In this document: positions 9,853 through 19,968 of the stretch, one piece after another
Layout: every line of letters begins with the position of its first letter
Position numbering within the stretch: position 1 is the first letter of the stretch
NCBI GenBank assembly: GCA_938016265.1
Contig: CALLWB010000001.1
Location: 124,001 to 188,000 of the forward strand
Length of the DNA stretch: 64,000 nt
Reading direction: 5' to 3'
DNA from: an uncultured Saprospiraceae bacterium
Lineage (GTDB): Bacteria > Bacteroidota > Bacteroidia > Chitinophagales > Saprospiraceae
Program-made: the position numbers and the translations under genes
The notes under the pieces: generated by a model
Seen by the model: only the letters and a program-made list of their open reading frames with translations
Databases searched by the model: none
Told to the model about the DNA's origin: nothing

Positions 9853-12624
9853 TTATTTTCCGTGCTTGATGAATTTTCTTTTCGTCTGTAGGTTGTCTAC
9901 GGTAACGTCAAAGAAATACATTCCATCAGCTAAGTGGTCAAAATCATAGTCAAGGATGTAGCTTCCTGCCTGCATAGTTGTCATTGGTTTTTCTTCAATG
10001 ATTCGGCCTCTCATATCCACAACTTTAATGCGTACCCCTGATTCTTTTGTTAGTTTGATCTCTAGTTTTGTTCCATCAATTACTGGATTTGGATAAACTG
10101 CAATCATTTCTTCAATAGAGTAATTAAACTCTACTGTTTGGATATCGCTGTATTCGAATGTTTCGTCAAGATCTACCATTTGTAGACGGTAGTAATTGCT
10201 GCCATTCAATGGATTAGGATCAAGGAAACTGTAGGTTTGAATTTCGATACTAGTTCCTACTGCAGTCACTTGACCAATTTCTCTGAAGTCAACTCCGTTG
10301 TTGCTTCGTTCAACAACGAAATGAGATCCGTTTATTTCTGATTCTGTTGTCCAATCCAACTCTACTACACGGTGTTTTTTAGTTGCTGTGAAAGAAGCGA
10401 GTTCGATAGGCAGATTGCAGGCTCCATTTGCAAACAACCATCCTGAGTTTGGCTGTTGATTAGGAGGGAAATAAGAGGAGTTGAAAGCTAGGAAAAATGC
10501 ATTTCCAGAAGCTTTTACATATCTAAAGTCTACATAGTCTACTACCAGTTGGCCGCTCTGCTTTACAAACGTAACGTAGTTCGTATTTGTCGATGCGATT
10601 GTCGTGAGCGTACTGCAATCTGTTTCTACATTCAAATTGCCATTTAGCGTTTGGACAGATCCTCCAGTGAAAGTAGTCGTGGTACCAGGTTGATTGATCA
10701 CAATATCTCCATTGTAGGTATGACTTCCTTGAATTGTGGAAGGCAATAGGGTATTAACTTTCAGTCGATTTAAGGTAAGATTATTACCAATCAGTGTTCC
10801 TGAACCTACTGTTGAAAAAAGCGTCACGTTATACAAATCAATATTAAATGCTTCTACTCTAGGAGATTTTAGAGTTGAAGTCCCTGCATCCAAAAACAAG
10901 TTGGATTCAGATATTTCGATTTTTGCTACGGCTGTTATTTTTGAGGAGCCTAATTCAAGACCTCTATATTCACTATAACCACTAAAGAAGTTAAGTACAT
11001 CTAGGTTCTTTCCAACTGTTTTTAGAACCCCTGCATTGTGATTAAGGTTGCTAAACAGCTTGACGTCGTTTTCAAGTGTCCATTGACCATAAGGGCTGGA
11101 GAAAGTCATTGTATTCAAACTGTGGCCGCCTGTATTAATGGTATTTTGTTCAGTTGAGTTAAATATCCAATTGGTTCCGTAGTCGCTTACATCCGCGTCG
11201 CTCGACAAGTTAAGTGATCCAGAAATTTCGAAAGACTTCAAATTATTGCTACCTAAAAGGTTTAGCTCTGCATTGTAGTTAGTTGCTTGCCAGTCTAAAT
11301 TGTGAACGGCTACATTTCTTGCTTCTACTGTTACTTCATCGTTAGAAGAACTAAAGGAGTTATTATCAAAAACGACATTATCCAGTATTGAAGGAAGGCA
11401 ATTTTGTCCTTGGCCTCCACTTGTAAGTGACCAGTGTAAAACTTCTGTCCATTTACCAGAACCACCAACCCAGTAATAGGTTTTAGCCGTTCGGTTGTTT
11501 TGGAAACTCCATCCACTATTACTTCCGTGATCTATAGACTCTTTGGCTACGAATGGGGCAGAACCAGATGCTACGATACCTTCTAATCTTGCATTTTTCA
11601 GTTCGATAGAGATATTTGCACTTCCTAAGTTCTTATTGATCGAAACAGTTCCTCCTTTTGTGAGAGAAGCAATATGAACCAATCCGCCGCAAGGTAAAAA
11701 CGTTCTCATCGAACCGTAGTCACCTATTGTTATGGTAGAATTATTTTCGAATAATACTTTAGTATTTGGTTTGTTGAAGCTTAACATACCATCAATGGTG
11801 TGATTGCCTCGTACTTCAGAAACAGCTTCAGATTGAAAGCCCAGTCCTCCAAAAGTGTTACCATTTCCTCTGATAAAGGAATTACCAGTATTTGGTGTGG
11901 TAACAAAAACCCGGTAGTAGTAAAGTGCAGATGACTCGAAATCAGGTGTATAAATGGTAGAACTTCCAGAAAGGAAGGTTAATGCTGAAGGTGCTGCTTC
12001 CCATTTTTTATTACAAACGATAACGGAGCTTCTAAGTGCCAGTGTTCTTGGATTGAAGTAGCCAACTAAAAATTCATCTACAACGATTGCCTCACTATTT
12101 GTATCAAAAGTCCCTTCGATGTGATCAATTTTATTTCCGCTTAGCGAATCTTGAAGTATCCATCCTCCACCCTGGCCATCAAATATCACCTCATCAAGGT
12201 GTTGATTGCCAGTAGTTATTGTGTTTCCAGGAGAGGTAGAATTAAATTTCCACCGAATATTGGCAGTACTTTCTATAGACATCTCCTCATGTAAGGTAAG
12301 ACTACCATGAATTTCAATAGGAGCAGATGGTGCAAAAATCAAACGTGGGGCATTTTCAACATCTTCCCAATTCATTGAATTACACTTGGCATCAAGATTT
12401 TGAATTCTGAGATACTGGCCTGTAGTAGGAAATGAATTCTCGTCAAAGAAAACATTATCATTTATACCCGGCTCAGAATTATGGAAGGTAGACCCACCTG
12501 AAGTGGTTGCCCAATGGTTACTATAGTCATTCCAAACTCCTGAACCATTTACCCAATAAAAATTGGCTGCACTTGCGGAGATACTTAGGAAGAGAACAAT
12601 GAAGAGTGTAAAATTTACTTTCAT
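9853..12624 (-). CDS. Large secreted protein with T9SS type A C-terminal sorting domain
   Basis: 923 aa. Signal peptide 1-19 (LFIVLFLSISASA). Two long homologous repeats follow, each opening with a similar segment: FYWVNGSGVWNDYSNHWA near residue 22 and YYWVGGSGKWTEVLHWS near 385. Each continues into beta-rich repeat sequence, so the body is probably a solenoid or adhesin. Near residue 760 comes a fibronectin-like domain (LASFTATKKHRVVELDWTT). The last ~75 residues are a type A sorting domain (AVYPNPVIDGTKLEIKL ... DGMYFFDVTV ... KRKFIKHGK). T9SS cargo crosses the outer membrane and is anchored or released. No catalytic motif seen. Transcribed alone. Confidence 0.82.
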   Translation of the reverse strand: MKVNFTLFIVLFLSISASAANFYWVNGSGVWNDYSNHWATTSGGSTFHNSEPGINDNVFFDENSFPTTGQYLRIQNLDAKCNSMNWEDVENAPRLIFAPSAPIEIHGSLTLHEEMSIESTANIRWKFNSTSPGNTITTGNQHLDEVIFDGQGGGWILQDSLSGNKIDHIEGTFDTNSEAIVVDEFLVGYFNPRTLALRSSVIVCNKKWEAAPSALTFLSGSSTIYTPDFESSALYYYRVFVTTPNTGNSFIRGNGNTFGGLGFQSEAVSEVRGNHTIDGMLSFNKPNTKVLFENNSTITIGDYGSMRTFLPCGGLVHIASLTKGGTVSINKNLGSANISIELKNARLEGIVASGSAPFVAKESIDHGSNSGWSFQNNRTAKTYYWVGGSGKWTEVLHWSLTSGGQGQNCLPSILDNVVFDNNSFSSSNDEVTVEARNVAVHNLDWQATNYNAELNLLGSNNLKSFEISGSLNLSSDADVSDYGTNWIFNSTEQNTINTGGHSLNTMTFSSPYGQWTLENDVKLFSNLNHNAGVLKTVGKNLDVLNFFSGYSEYRGLELGSSKITAVAKIEISESNLFLDAGTSTLKSPRVEAFNIDLYNVTLFSTVGSGTLIGNNLTLNRLKVNTLLPSTIQGSHTYNGDIVINQPGTTTTFTGGSVQTLNGNLNVETDCSTLTTIASTNTNYVTFVKQSGQLVVDYVDFRYVKASGNAFFLAFNSSYFPPNQQPNSGWLFANGACNLPIELASFTATKKHRVVELDWTTESEINGSHFVVERSNNGVDFREIGQVTAVGTSIEIQTYSFLDPNPLNGSNYYRLQMVDLDETFEYSDIQTVEFNYSIEEMIAVYPNPVIDGTKLEIKLTKESGVRIKVVDMRGRIIEEKPMTTMQAGSYILDYDFDHLADGMYFFDVTVDNLQTKRKFIKHGK

Positions 12625-12885
12625 ATCAATAGATATAAGGTGTTAATAATGATTACGATGTCGTTGGGTATACTAAGTAGACTAATATTGTACCACTTTC
12701 GTTGTATGGTACACAAAAAAAAAGTCTGGAAGGAAAAAGTAAATGCTAATTCGGGAGCAAAGATAATTTAATTTTCCAAATAACACACTGATTTTAAGTT
12801 AATTTATTCATTAAATTATTAGTAAATGTCTGAAAATTAATTTTTTCAGACATTTTGCATGAGAATCAAAAATATTATATTTTTT

Positions 12886-12990
12886 TTAGTTCATAAAGCC
12901 TAAACCTTGTTTATGATACAAGATTTTGTGCGCAATTATGAAGATCAAGAGAAAAACGGTGGTCAAAATGGTAAAGACCTTGCTTTTCAA
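12886..12990 (-). CDS. Possible small single-span membrane protein
   Basis: Reading from a TTG at 12990 gives 34 aa with one hydrophobic span (VFTILTTVFLLIFIIAHKIL) and a basic flank. The same frame stays open upstream to an ATA at 13041 that overlaps the stop codon of the acyl-CoA ligase gene (sequence ATAG), which would give about 51 aa. No ATG or GTG exists. The composition looks protein-like, but the start is weak and there is no recognised family. The rest of 12625-13037 is AT-rich with no other feature seen. Confidence 0.25.
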   Translation of the reverse strand: MKSKVFTILTTVFLLIFIIAHKILYHKQGLGFMN

Positions 12991-13037
12991 ACGCTGATCT
13001 GTCTCTTTGATTACGTCTATTTTAAAATTCCTATCGG

Positions 13038-14876
13038 CTATGCGTAGATTCCGTCAATTTCAGATTTAAACTTCTCACGAATTACCCGACGTTTAACTTT
13101 CATCGTCGGAGTTAGTTCTCCGGTTGTAACATCCCATGGGTTAGGTAACAATACAAATTTCTTGATTTGCTCAATGTGACTGAAATTTGGATTGTTGGCC
13201 TCCACTATTTTCTGGAAAGCTGCCAGTACTTTTTCGTCTTTTAGTGTTTCGGGAGAAATGGTTTTGAGGTCTGGGTTTTCGGCCAGGGGTGTTGTTGTGC
13301 AAGCGACACCATTTTGAGAACACCAATCCTTCATTGCATCAGCAGCAGGAACGATAAGTGCGGAGACAAATTTTTTGCCTTCTCCCACCACCATCATTTG
13401 TTCTACTAAAAAGTCTTCTCTGAATTTTTTCTCGATTGGTTCTGGAGCTACGTATTTACCGCCCGACGTTTTAAGCAATGCTTTTTTCCGACCAGTAATT
13501 TTAAGGAATTTTTTTCCACTTTTGTTCTTGATAAATCGACCAATGTCTCCGGTGTGAAACCAGCCATCTGCATCTATGACTTCCGCCGTTTTTTCTGGTT
13601 TTTTGTAGTATTCTTGCATAATGTTCGGACCTTTTGCAAGAATTTCCCCTTCGCCTTCTTTGTAATCTCCATCAGAAGGATCAATTTTTATAGTTACTCC
13701 TTTTACTGCAGGGCCGACGGTCCCCAGATAAGCTCCTTGTGGGCCAAACTGATTGATAGTAAGCGCTGGAGAGGTCTCCGTCAATCCATAGCCTTCGCGA
13801 ATTGGAATCCCAGCAGCAGAAAACACTCTGGCCATTTTTGCAGGACAGGCTGCGGCACCAGTTACGATACCTTTTATATTTCCTCCTAGTGCTTCTCTCC
13901 ATTTGCTGAAGATAAGTTTGTCCGCGACAGACAGTTTGAGGCCTTTTACAAATCCATATTTTTTATCGTACTCATAGTCCTCTGTCATATCAAGTGCCCA
14001 GAAGAATAGTTTTTTCTTAACCCCTTCCAACTCGAGACCTTTGTTGTATATTTTCTCGTAGACTTTTTCTAACAGACGTGGAACGGTTGTGAAGAAATGA
14101 GGTTTTACTGCTTGCAATTCCCCCTCTTCTCCCCCAAGATTGTTCGTCCCGCAGTAAGTGATTGTTACTCCAAGCCCCATATAACCATAGGTGACCATGC
14201 GTTCAAAAATATGGCACAAAGGAAGGAAACTTAAGGTAACATCCTTGTGATCGAGCGGTATAATTGGTATCACCGCAAGCACATTACTTACAATATTCTC
14301 GTGTGACAAAACAACTCCTTTCGGATCGCCTGTTGTCCCTGAGGTATATATAAAGGTAGCGATGTCTTTAGGGCTAATAGAATCTTTTATTTTTTGGACT
14401 TCACTAAGGTCTCCATCGCGAAATAAATCTTCCCAATAGGGTGCGTTGTCTACCTTATCAAAGGTATAAATCTCTTTCAGATTTTTGGCGTTGGAGGCTT
14501 TCACCTTATCTAACAAATCTCCCTTGCCGTCCATGCTTACGAAGCAATACTTCACATCTGCATCATTAAAGATGTATTCGTACTCCCTAGGGCTGATTGT
14601 TGGATATACAGGAACGTTGATGGCTCCTACTTGCTGAATTGCAATGTCCAGAATATTCCACTCTGGTCGATTGGTATATGAAATCAAGGCAATTTTGTCG
14701 CCTTTTTTGACTCCGATTTCTAATAATCCTTTACTTATTTTGTTGGCTGAGTTGATAAACTCATCCGTGCTCCAGTGTTTCCAATTGCCAGACTCATCTC
14801 TGTGTCCAATTGCTTTATCTAAAGGCACGTTTTTTTGTTGGTAGTAAGGGATTTCAAATAATCGGGTGATTTCCAT
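13038..14876 (-). CDS. Long-chain acyl-CoA synthetase (AMP-forming), copy 1
   Basis: 612 aa. Motifs of the ANL adenylating superfamily: P-loop IYTSGTTGDPKG at 176-187, the second motif EGYGLTETSP, the adenylate-binding WFHTGDIG, and the C-terminal hinge/lysine region TGRKKALLKTSGGKYVAP. The length and the C-terminal TPTMKVKRRVI place it with FadD15-type long-chain ligases. It converts fatty acid, ATP and CoA to acyl-CoA, AMP and PPi at the inner membrane face. It is the second gene of a tandem with a paralogue 63 bp upstream, probably one transcript. Confidence 0.9.
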   Translation of the reverse strand: MEITRLFEIPYYQQKNVPLDKAIGHRDESGNWKHWSTDEFINSANKISKGLLEIGVKKGDKIALISYTNRPEWNILDIAIQQVGAINVPVYPTISPREYEYIFNDADVKYCFVSMDGKGDLLDKVKASNAKNLKEIYTFDKVDNAPYWEDLFRDGDLSEVQKIKDSISPKDIATFIYTSGTTGDPKGVVLSHENIVSNVLAVIPIIPLDHKDVTLSFLPLCHIFERMVTYGYMGLGVTITYCGTNNLGGEEGELQAVKPHFFTTVPRLLEKVYEKIYNKGLELEGVKKKLFFWALDMTEDYEYDKKYGFVKGLKLSVADKLIFSKWREALGGNIKGIVTGAAACPAKMARVFSAAGIPIREGYGLTETSPALTINQFGPQGAYLGTVGPAVKGVTIKIDPSDGDYKEGEGEILAKGPNIMQEYYKKPEKTAEVIDADGWFHTGDIGRFIKNKSGKKFLKITGRKKALLKTSGGKYVAPEPIEKKFREDFLVEQMMVVGEGKKFVSALIVPAADAMKDWCSQNGVACTTTPLAENPDLKTISPETLKDEKVLAAFQKIVEANNPNFSHIEQIKKFVLLPNPWDVTTGELTPTMKVKRRVIREKFKSEIDGIYA

Positions 14877-14939
14877 AGCTTCATTTATTCTTTAGATTCA
14901 ATAATATTTTTTGTGGCATCTCAATATCGGGAATATTAA

Positions 14940-16703
14940 CTAATCGTAAAATTTTTCTATAACTTTCTTATTGGCCGCCAGGATGTTTTTACGTTTTAGC
15001 TTCAGTGTTGGCGTCAGAAATTCGTTTTCTGCTGTCCATTCTTCAAAGAGCAATTCGTATTTTTTTACTTGTTCCGTTTTGCTGAGTTCTTGATTGAGTT
15101 TATGTATTTCGTTTTCGTAGAATTCGATCACTTTTGGATTGATGACCATGTATTGTGCCCCAGTATAATGGACGCCGTTTTGTTCACACCAGGCCTTCAG
15201 GTTAGGAAAATTTGGGACGACCAACGCGGAGACAAACTGCCTGTTGTCACCGACTGCCATTATCTGCTCGATAAACGGGGATTCTTTGAGTTTGTTTTCT
15301 ACCAATTGTGGGGCGACATATTTCCCACCAGAAGTTTTAAAGAGTTCTTTTTTCCGGTCGGTTATTTTTAGAAATCGCTTGTGCACAAATTCACCGACAT
15401 CTCCTGTGTGCAGCCAACCATCTGCATCAATGGTTTGTTCCGTCAATGCTGGTTGATTGTAATATCCCAGCATTACATTCGGCCCTTTAGCCAAAATTTC
15501 TCCATCTTCCGCAAGCCGCACCTCGATACCTGGAAGTGGGATGCCCACCGTACCGAACTGCACCCCGCCCGGCTCAAACCGATTGAAAGAAATCACCGGG
15601 GAAGATTCCGTAAGGCCATACCCTTCCCTAATTTGAACACCAGCCGCAGAAAACAACATCCCCAATTTAGGAGGCATCGCTGCTGCACCCACCGCTACTC
15701 CCTCTACTCTGCCTCCAAGTCTTTTCCGCCACAATCGAAAGACCAACAGATTTGCCAGCCACAATTTCAACCGATAACCAATTGGAAATCGCTTCCCCAA
15801 TTCATACCGTTTTCCAACCTTCAATGCCCAGAAGAAAATCTTCCTAAAAACAATATTTTGCTGTCTCCCTTTTTCGACTATTTGGTTGTATAGTTTTTCC
15901 AAAATTCGAGGTACACAGGTGAAGTAGTGTGGACGTACATGGCGAATATTATCTCCAATTTTATCCATACTCTCCGCATAATAAACCGACATCCCGCACG
16001 CCATATAAGTATAGACCACCATCCGCTCAAAAATATGACAAAGGGGCAAAAAACTAAAGGCTGTTTTTTCAAAATCCAACGGAATCATGGTGATTGTTGC
16101 CTTGATATTGCTAATGATATTTTGATGAGAAAGCATCACGCCTTTCGGATCGCCGGTCGTCCCGGAGGTATAAATCAGTGTGACCAGGTCTTCAGGCTGG
16201 ATTCCCTCTTGGAGGCTCTTTATTTTTTGGAGTTCATGGGCTGTTGGTGCTTCGTTGTAGCCTGCAAGTGTAGGGAGGTCGCCTTCCTGTTCAAACGTAT
16301 AAATTTCTTTTAGAGAAGGGATTTCTCCTTGTAATACCTTCACTTTTTCATACAGTCGTCTATTGGATACGAAACATAGTTTGATGTCTGCGTCTTTGAA
16401 TATATAGCGATACTCCCGATCGCTGATGGTTGGATAGATGGGTACAGGAATGGCGCCTATGCTTTGGAGTGCGAGGTCTATGAAATTCCAGTAGGGGGTA
16501 TTGTTGTCGGAAACGATCGCCACTTTTTGCGAAGGGCTGACTCCCATTTTTAGGAGGTGGCTGGCTATTCGTTGGATGTTTGAGATACAGTCTTCGGTGC
16601 TAAAGTCTATCCATTGTCCATTTTTTTTGTAGGAGAATGCGGCTTTATTCGGATATTTCTGATGTTGATAATCTAGTATGTCGAATAATCTGGTAAAGTC
16701 CAT
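14940..16703 (-). CDS. Long-chain acyl-CoA synthetase (AMP-forming), copy 2
   Basis: 587 aa from the ATG at 16703 (MDFTRLFDILDYQ), which aligns with the start of the neighbouring paralogue; the frame extends 22 codons further upstream but that extension looks non-coding. Same motif set as copy 1: IYTSGTTGDPKGVMLSHQN, EGYGLTESSPV, WLHTGDVGEF and ITDRKKELFKTSGGKYVAP, with the C-terminal LTPTLKLKRKNI. It activates long-chain fatty acids to acyl-CoA. The tandem duplication, with clear divergence between copies, suggests different chain-length preference or regulation; that is inference. Confidence 0.9.
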   Translation of the reverse strand: MDFTRLFDILDYQHQKYPNKAAFSYKKNGQWIDFSTEDCISNIQRIASHLLKMGVSPSQKVAIVSDNNTPYWNFIDLALQSIGAIPVPIYPTISDREYRYIFKDADIKLCFVSNRRLYEKVKVLQGEIPSLKEIYTFEQEGDLPTLAGYNEAPTAHELQKIKSLQEGIQPEDLVTLIYTSGTTGDPKGVMLSHQNIISNIKATITMIPLDFEKTAFSFLPLCHIFERMVVYTYMACGMSVYYAESMDKIGDNIRHVRPHYFTCVPRILEKLYNQIVEKGRQQNIVFRKIFFWALKVGKRYELGKRFPIGYRLKLWLANLLVFRLWRKRLGGRVEGVAVGAAAMPPKLGMLFSAAGVQIREGYGLTESSPVISFNRFEPGGVQFGTVGIPLPGIEVRLAEDGEILAKGPNVMLGYYNQPALTEQTIDADGWLHTGDVGEFVHKRFLKITDRKKELFKTSGGKYVAPQLVENKLKESPFIEQIMAVGDNRQFVSALVVPNFPNLKAWCEQNGVHYTGAQYMVINPKVIEFYENEIHKLNQELSKTEQVKKYELLFEEWTAENEFLTPTLKLKRKNILAANKKVIEKFYD

Positions 16704-16823
16704 AGTGGTGTTTCGCTTCAAATAATGGGGCGAATGGTGTTTCGTCTGTAAGTTAGCGAATTTAGGCAAATCGACCAGACAAAAGGATTATTTTTATAGG
16801 TAAGTAATCTAGAGGTTGACTGA

Positions 16824-17210
16824 CTATGGTTGTTTTTTCTTGCGTTTGGGCGCGTAGGGGATGGATTCGTCCAAAATTAGTGCTTCAATTATTGTGGCCT
16901 TTATTGCTTCTCTTGGGATCTCTTTTACGTTGGGGCACAGGATACCTGCTACTTGTTTTCTGCCTCTTGGGTCAAGAATTCCTTGGTCGTTGGACAACTC
17001 ATTGCCACGTAGGAATGCGAATTCAGTGTTTTCTTTTTTTTGCGGATTGAGGTAGCAAATCCAACTTTTACAATAATAAAACGGGATTTTAAATCTGATC
17101 TTGCAGGTCACTTCAGGAAATTCGAGCATTAAATCATGGAGATATTGAAACACCTTTTGTTGCTCTCCTTCCAATTGAAATATAAAGTCTTGTACTTGTT
17201 CGGCCGACAT
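16824..17210 (-). CDS. DUF1801-like protein
   Basis: 128 aa from the ATG at 17210 (MSAEQVQDFIF); an open extension upstream overlaps the preceding gene and is rejected. It resembles the DUF1801/YdhG-like fold: an N-terminal helical segment (QQKVFQYLHDLMLEFPEV), then KIRFKIPFYYCKSWICYLNPQ and the C-terminal PREAIKATIIEALILDE. The C-terminus is Lys-rich (PKRKKKQP). The biochemical function of the family is not established to my knowledge. Eight bases separate it from the stop of the gene upstream, so the two are probably cotranscribed. Confidence 0.65.
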   Translation of the reverse strand: MSAEQVQDFIFQLEGEQQKVFQYLHDLMLEFPEVTCKIRFKIPFYYCKSWICYLNPQKKENTEFAFLRGNELSNDQGILDPRGRKQVAGILCPNVKEIPREAIKATIIEALILDESIPYAPKRKKKQP

Positions 17211-17218
17211 TGACGAAA

Positions 17219-17659
17219 CTATTTTGTTTTTATGATTTTCCAAACAATCTGTCCTCCAAAAAAAGCAACGACCACCGCTTTCATGCCAAATGGCATGTCC
17301 CAAAAAACAAACAAAATCACGCCCATCCAGACTAAATTAGAAACAATACTACCAAAATCTATCAGATTGTGATTTTTGCCAGGCGTTGGTTTTTTAGATC
17401 GAGAGGTTGTTTTCGATATTTGTCTAGACCCTTTGGAATCCAGGGTTTTTAAGATGTCGTCTTTTTTTGAGCGGGTTCGCTTCAGGGTTTTTGAATGCGT
17501 TGATTCCTCGCCTTTGGAGTGGGTTGATTTCCCGTTATTGTTTGTATGATCGGCTTTGCCTTTTTCTTTCCGCTGAAGAAGAAAACTGCGACTTTTTTCT
17601 ACCTTATTATAAGGTCGGGCTTTATTGTTTTCTGATTTGTTGTATCTCTTTTCTTTCAT
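17219..17659 (-). CDS. Hypothetical basic protein with C-terminal membrane hairpin
   Basis: 146 aa. The first ~100 residues are low-complexity and highly basic (K, S, R, N, with repeats such as THSKGEESTHSKTLKRTRS), probably disordered. The last ~45 residues hold two hydrophobic segments (IVSNLVWMGVILFVFWDM and AVVVAFFGGQIVWKII), so it may be a membrane protein with a cationic cytoplasmic tail that binds nucleic acid or phospholipid. I do not recognise a family. It lies 8 bp upstream of the DUF1801-like gene. Confidence 0.5.
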   Translation of the reverse strand: MKEKRYNKSENNKARPYNKVEKSRSFLLQRKEKGKADHTNNNGKSTHSKGEESTHSKTLKRTRSKKDDILKTLDSKGSRQISKTTSRSKKPTPGKNHNLIDFGSIVSNLVWMGVILFVFWDMPFGMKAVVVAFFGGQIVWKIIKTK

Positions 17660-17836
17660 CTTCTCTCAATTTACATTTTTTTTATATTAAATGCTCGTAG
17701 AGGAGGCGAGTCTGTTGTTTTTTAGTTACAAATCGATTTTGGGGAGTAGACTTATTAGTTGACCTTAATTACCAGCTGTTGCGGTTCCATCACTTTCTGG
17801 ATGACAATTCAAAACTTGGCGAGATGGTGATGGAAT

Positions 17837-19813
17837 CTAGTACGCAAGCAACTTCTCCACTTGTTGGCGCAATCGCTGTATTGGCTGATATCCAACTTCC
17901 AGATTGCCCGCAAAAGGAACCGGCGTATCCAAACTTGCCGCACGAAGTACCGGTCCATCCAAATGTTCAAAAAGATGCTCACTGATATAAGCAGACAATT
18001 CCCCTCCAACACCACCAGTAAGCGAGTCTTCATGGAGAATAACCACCTTGTTTGTTTTGCGAACCGTCTCGTCAATTGCTGCATAGTCCAACGGCTGCAA
18101 ACTTCGCAAATCAAGAATGTCTGCGCTTAGTCCAAGTTCTTCACAAAGCTGCTGTGCCCAATGCACGCCCATTCCATAAGTAACAATAGACAAATCTGCC
18201 CCTTCCCTGACCAGTTTCGCCTTCCCAATTTCTACCGTATAATAGTCGTCTGGAATTTCCGCAGTCAAACTTCGATAAAGGTATTTATGCTCAAAAAACA
18301 TCACTGGATTCGGATCGTCCAACGCAGCCAATAGCAGTCCTTTTGCATCATACGGGTTAGAAGGATAAACAATTTTCAATCCTGGCGTATGAAAAAACCA
18401 CGCCTCGTTGGTTTGTGAATGAAACGGACCAGCCCCAACTCCCCCGCCAGAAGGCATGCGGACCACCACATCCGAATTTTGCCCCCACCGATAATGCAAT
18501 TTTGCCAGATTATTGACAATTTGATTGAAACCACAAGTCACGAAGTCTGCAAATTGCATTTCGATCATGGCCTTGTATTTTTTAATACTTAGTCCTAAAC
18601 CTATTCCGAGGATAGCACTTTCACATAGAGGGGTGTTTCTGACTCTTTCTTTGCCAAACTCCTTGACAAAACCGTCTGTTATCTTAAATACGCCACCGTA
18701 TTCTGCAATGTCTTGTCCCATCAACACCAGGTTTTCATGGCGCTGCATCCCTTGTCGCAATCCATCTGAGATGGCATCGATAAATCGCTTTGCGGTAACA
18801 GGAGAATCATTGGGCTCAAAGACGACAGAATCGTGTGCTGCATAGATATCTTTTTTCTCTTGCTCAATGTCTAGAGTAACAGCTGGCTCGTCAAATGCGA
18901 GGTCCAGCCCTTCTTTTATTGCTTGTTTGTATTCTGTTTTTATTTCTTTGATTAGGGTTTCATTCAATAGGCCTTTTTCTAGGAGGTACGCTTCAAAATT
19001 GTCTATTGGATCTTTCTTTGCCCAAGCGTCCATTAAGTCTTTTGGGACGTATTTTGTGCCGGAAGCTTCCTCGTGTCCTCTCATTCTAAAGGTGACGCAC
19101 TCTACTAATACAGGCCTGGGGTTTTTTCGGATATCTTTCGCGATTTTGTCTATCGTCTGAAAGACTTCGATGATATTGTTGCCATCGATTTTATAGGATT
19201 CCATTCCGTACCCAACGCCTTTGCTGGCGAGGTCTTCCGATTTATATTGTTCGCTAGCAGGAGTGGATAAACCATAACCATTGTTTTCTATTACAAAAAT
19301 GACTGGCAAGTCCCAAACGGCAGCTGTGTTTAGCGCTTCATGAAACTCTCCTTGGCTCGTACCTCCTTCGCCGGTGAAGGCGACGGCTATTTTTTGTTCA
19401 CCACCTAGTTTATTTGCTAGCGCGACACCACTCGCAAGGGACAATTGTGGTCCCAGGTGAGAAATCATCCCAACAATCTTATAGTCATTTGTCCCAAAAT
19501 GAAAAGAGCGATCCCGGCCTTTGGTAAACCCATTGGCTTTGCCTTGCCATTGGCAGAACAATTTATCGAGAGGGACATTTCTGGTGGTGAATACGCCTAA
19601 ATTTCGGTGCATTGGAAACGCGTATTCATCTGATTCGAGGGCGGTGGTCACACCAACAGAAATCGCTTCCTGTCCGATACCAGAGAACCACTTGCTGATT
19701 CTTCCCTGTCGCAGGAGGAGGAGCATTTTCTCTTCAATCATTCTTGGTTTTACGAGCGACTTGTATAGTCCAAGAAGCTGCTCATCGGTAAGGTCGTGGT
19801 TGCTAAAATCCAT
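17837..19813 (-). CDS. 2-oxoacid (probably branched-chain) dehydrogenase E1, fused alpha and beta subunits
   Basis: 658 aa. Residues 1 to about 330 are the E1 alpha part, with the thiamine-diphosphate motif GEGGTSQGE at 148-156, ending near NN (FVIENNGYGLSTP). From about 335 on is the beta part (VTAKRFIDAISDGLRQGMQ, LMGQDIAEYGGVFKITDGF, ILHEDSLTGGVGGELSAYI). Such fused E1 proteins are common in Bacteroidota and decarboxylate 2-oxoisovalerate-type acids, passing the acyl group to lipoyl-E2. Substrate choice between branched-chain acids and pyruvate is not certain from motifs. E2 and E3 genes are not adjacent. A TACCTTTG box on the minus strand at 19834-19841 is a possible -7 element. Confidence 0.88.
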   Translation of the reverse strand: MDFSNHDLTDEQLLGLYKSLVKPRMIEEKMLLLLRQGRISKWFSGIGQEAISVGVTTALESDEYAFPMHRNLGVFTTRNVPLDKLFCQWQGKANGFTKGRDRSFHFGTNDYKIVGMISHLGPQLSLASGVALANKLGGEQKIAVAFTGEGGTSQGEFHEALNTAAVWDLPVIFVIENNGYGLSTPASEQYKSEDLASKGVGYGMESYKIDGNNIIEVFQTIDKIAKDIRKNPRPVLVECVTFRMRGHEEASGTKYVPKDLMDAWAKKDPIDNFEAYLLEKGLLNETLIKEIKTEYKQAIKEGLDLAFDEPAVTLDIEQEKKDIYAAHDSVVFEPNDSPVTAKRFIDAISDGLRQGMQRHENLVLMGQDIAEYGGVFKITDGFVKEFGKERVRNTPLCESAILGIGLGLSIKKYKAMIEMQFADFVTCGFNQIVNNLAKLHYRWGQNSDVVVRMPSGGGVGAGPFHSQTNEAWFFHTPGLKIVYPSNPYDAKGLLLAALDDPNPVMFFEHKYLYRSLTAEIPDDYYTVEIGKAKLVREGADLSIVTYGMGVHWAQQLCEELGLSADILDLRSLQPLDYAAIDETVRKTNKVVILHEDSLTGGVGGELSAYISEHLFEHLDGPVLRAASLDTPVPFAGNLEVGYQPIQRLRQQVEKLLAY

Positions 19814-19968
19814 TACTTGTTATTGAGTGTTCCCAAAGGTAATCATTCCTTTATTTTTGAGAAGTTTGAGGGAAAAAATAATTCATAAATTATTGTCAAA
19901 CCTTGTGTAATTAAGCGTCTTATTTGTCCAGAAATAAATATTAACAAAATAAAAACATCCGAATACTT

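Noticed and set aside
15381-15893. Plus-strand frame of 170 codons within acyl-CoA ligase copy 2
   Set aside because: Antisense shadow with no motif or start context.
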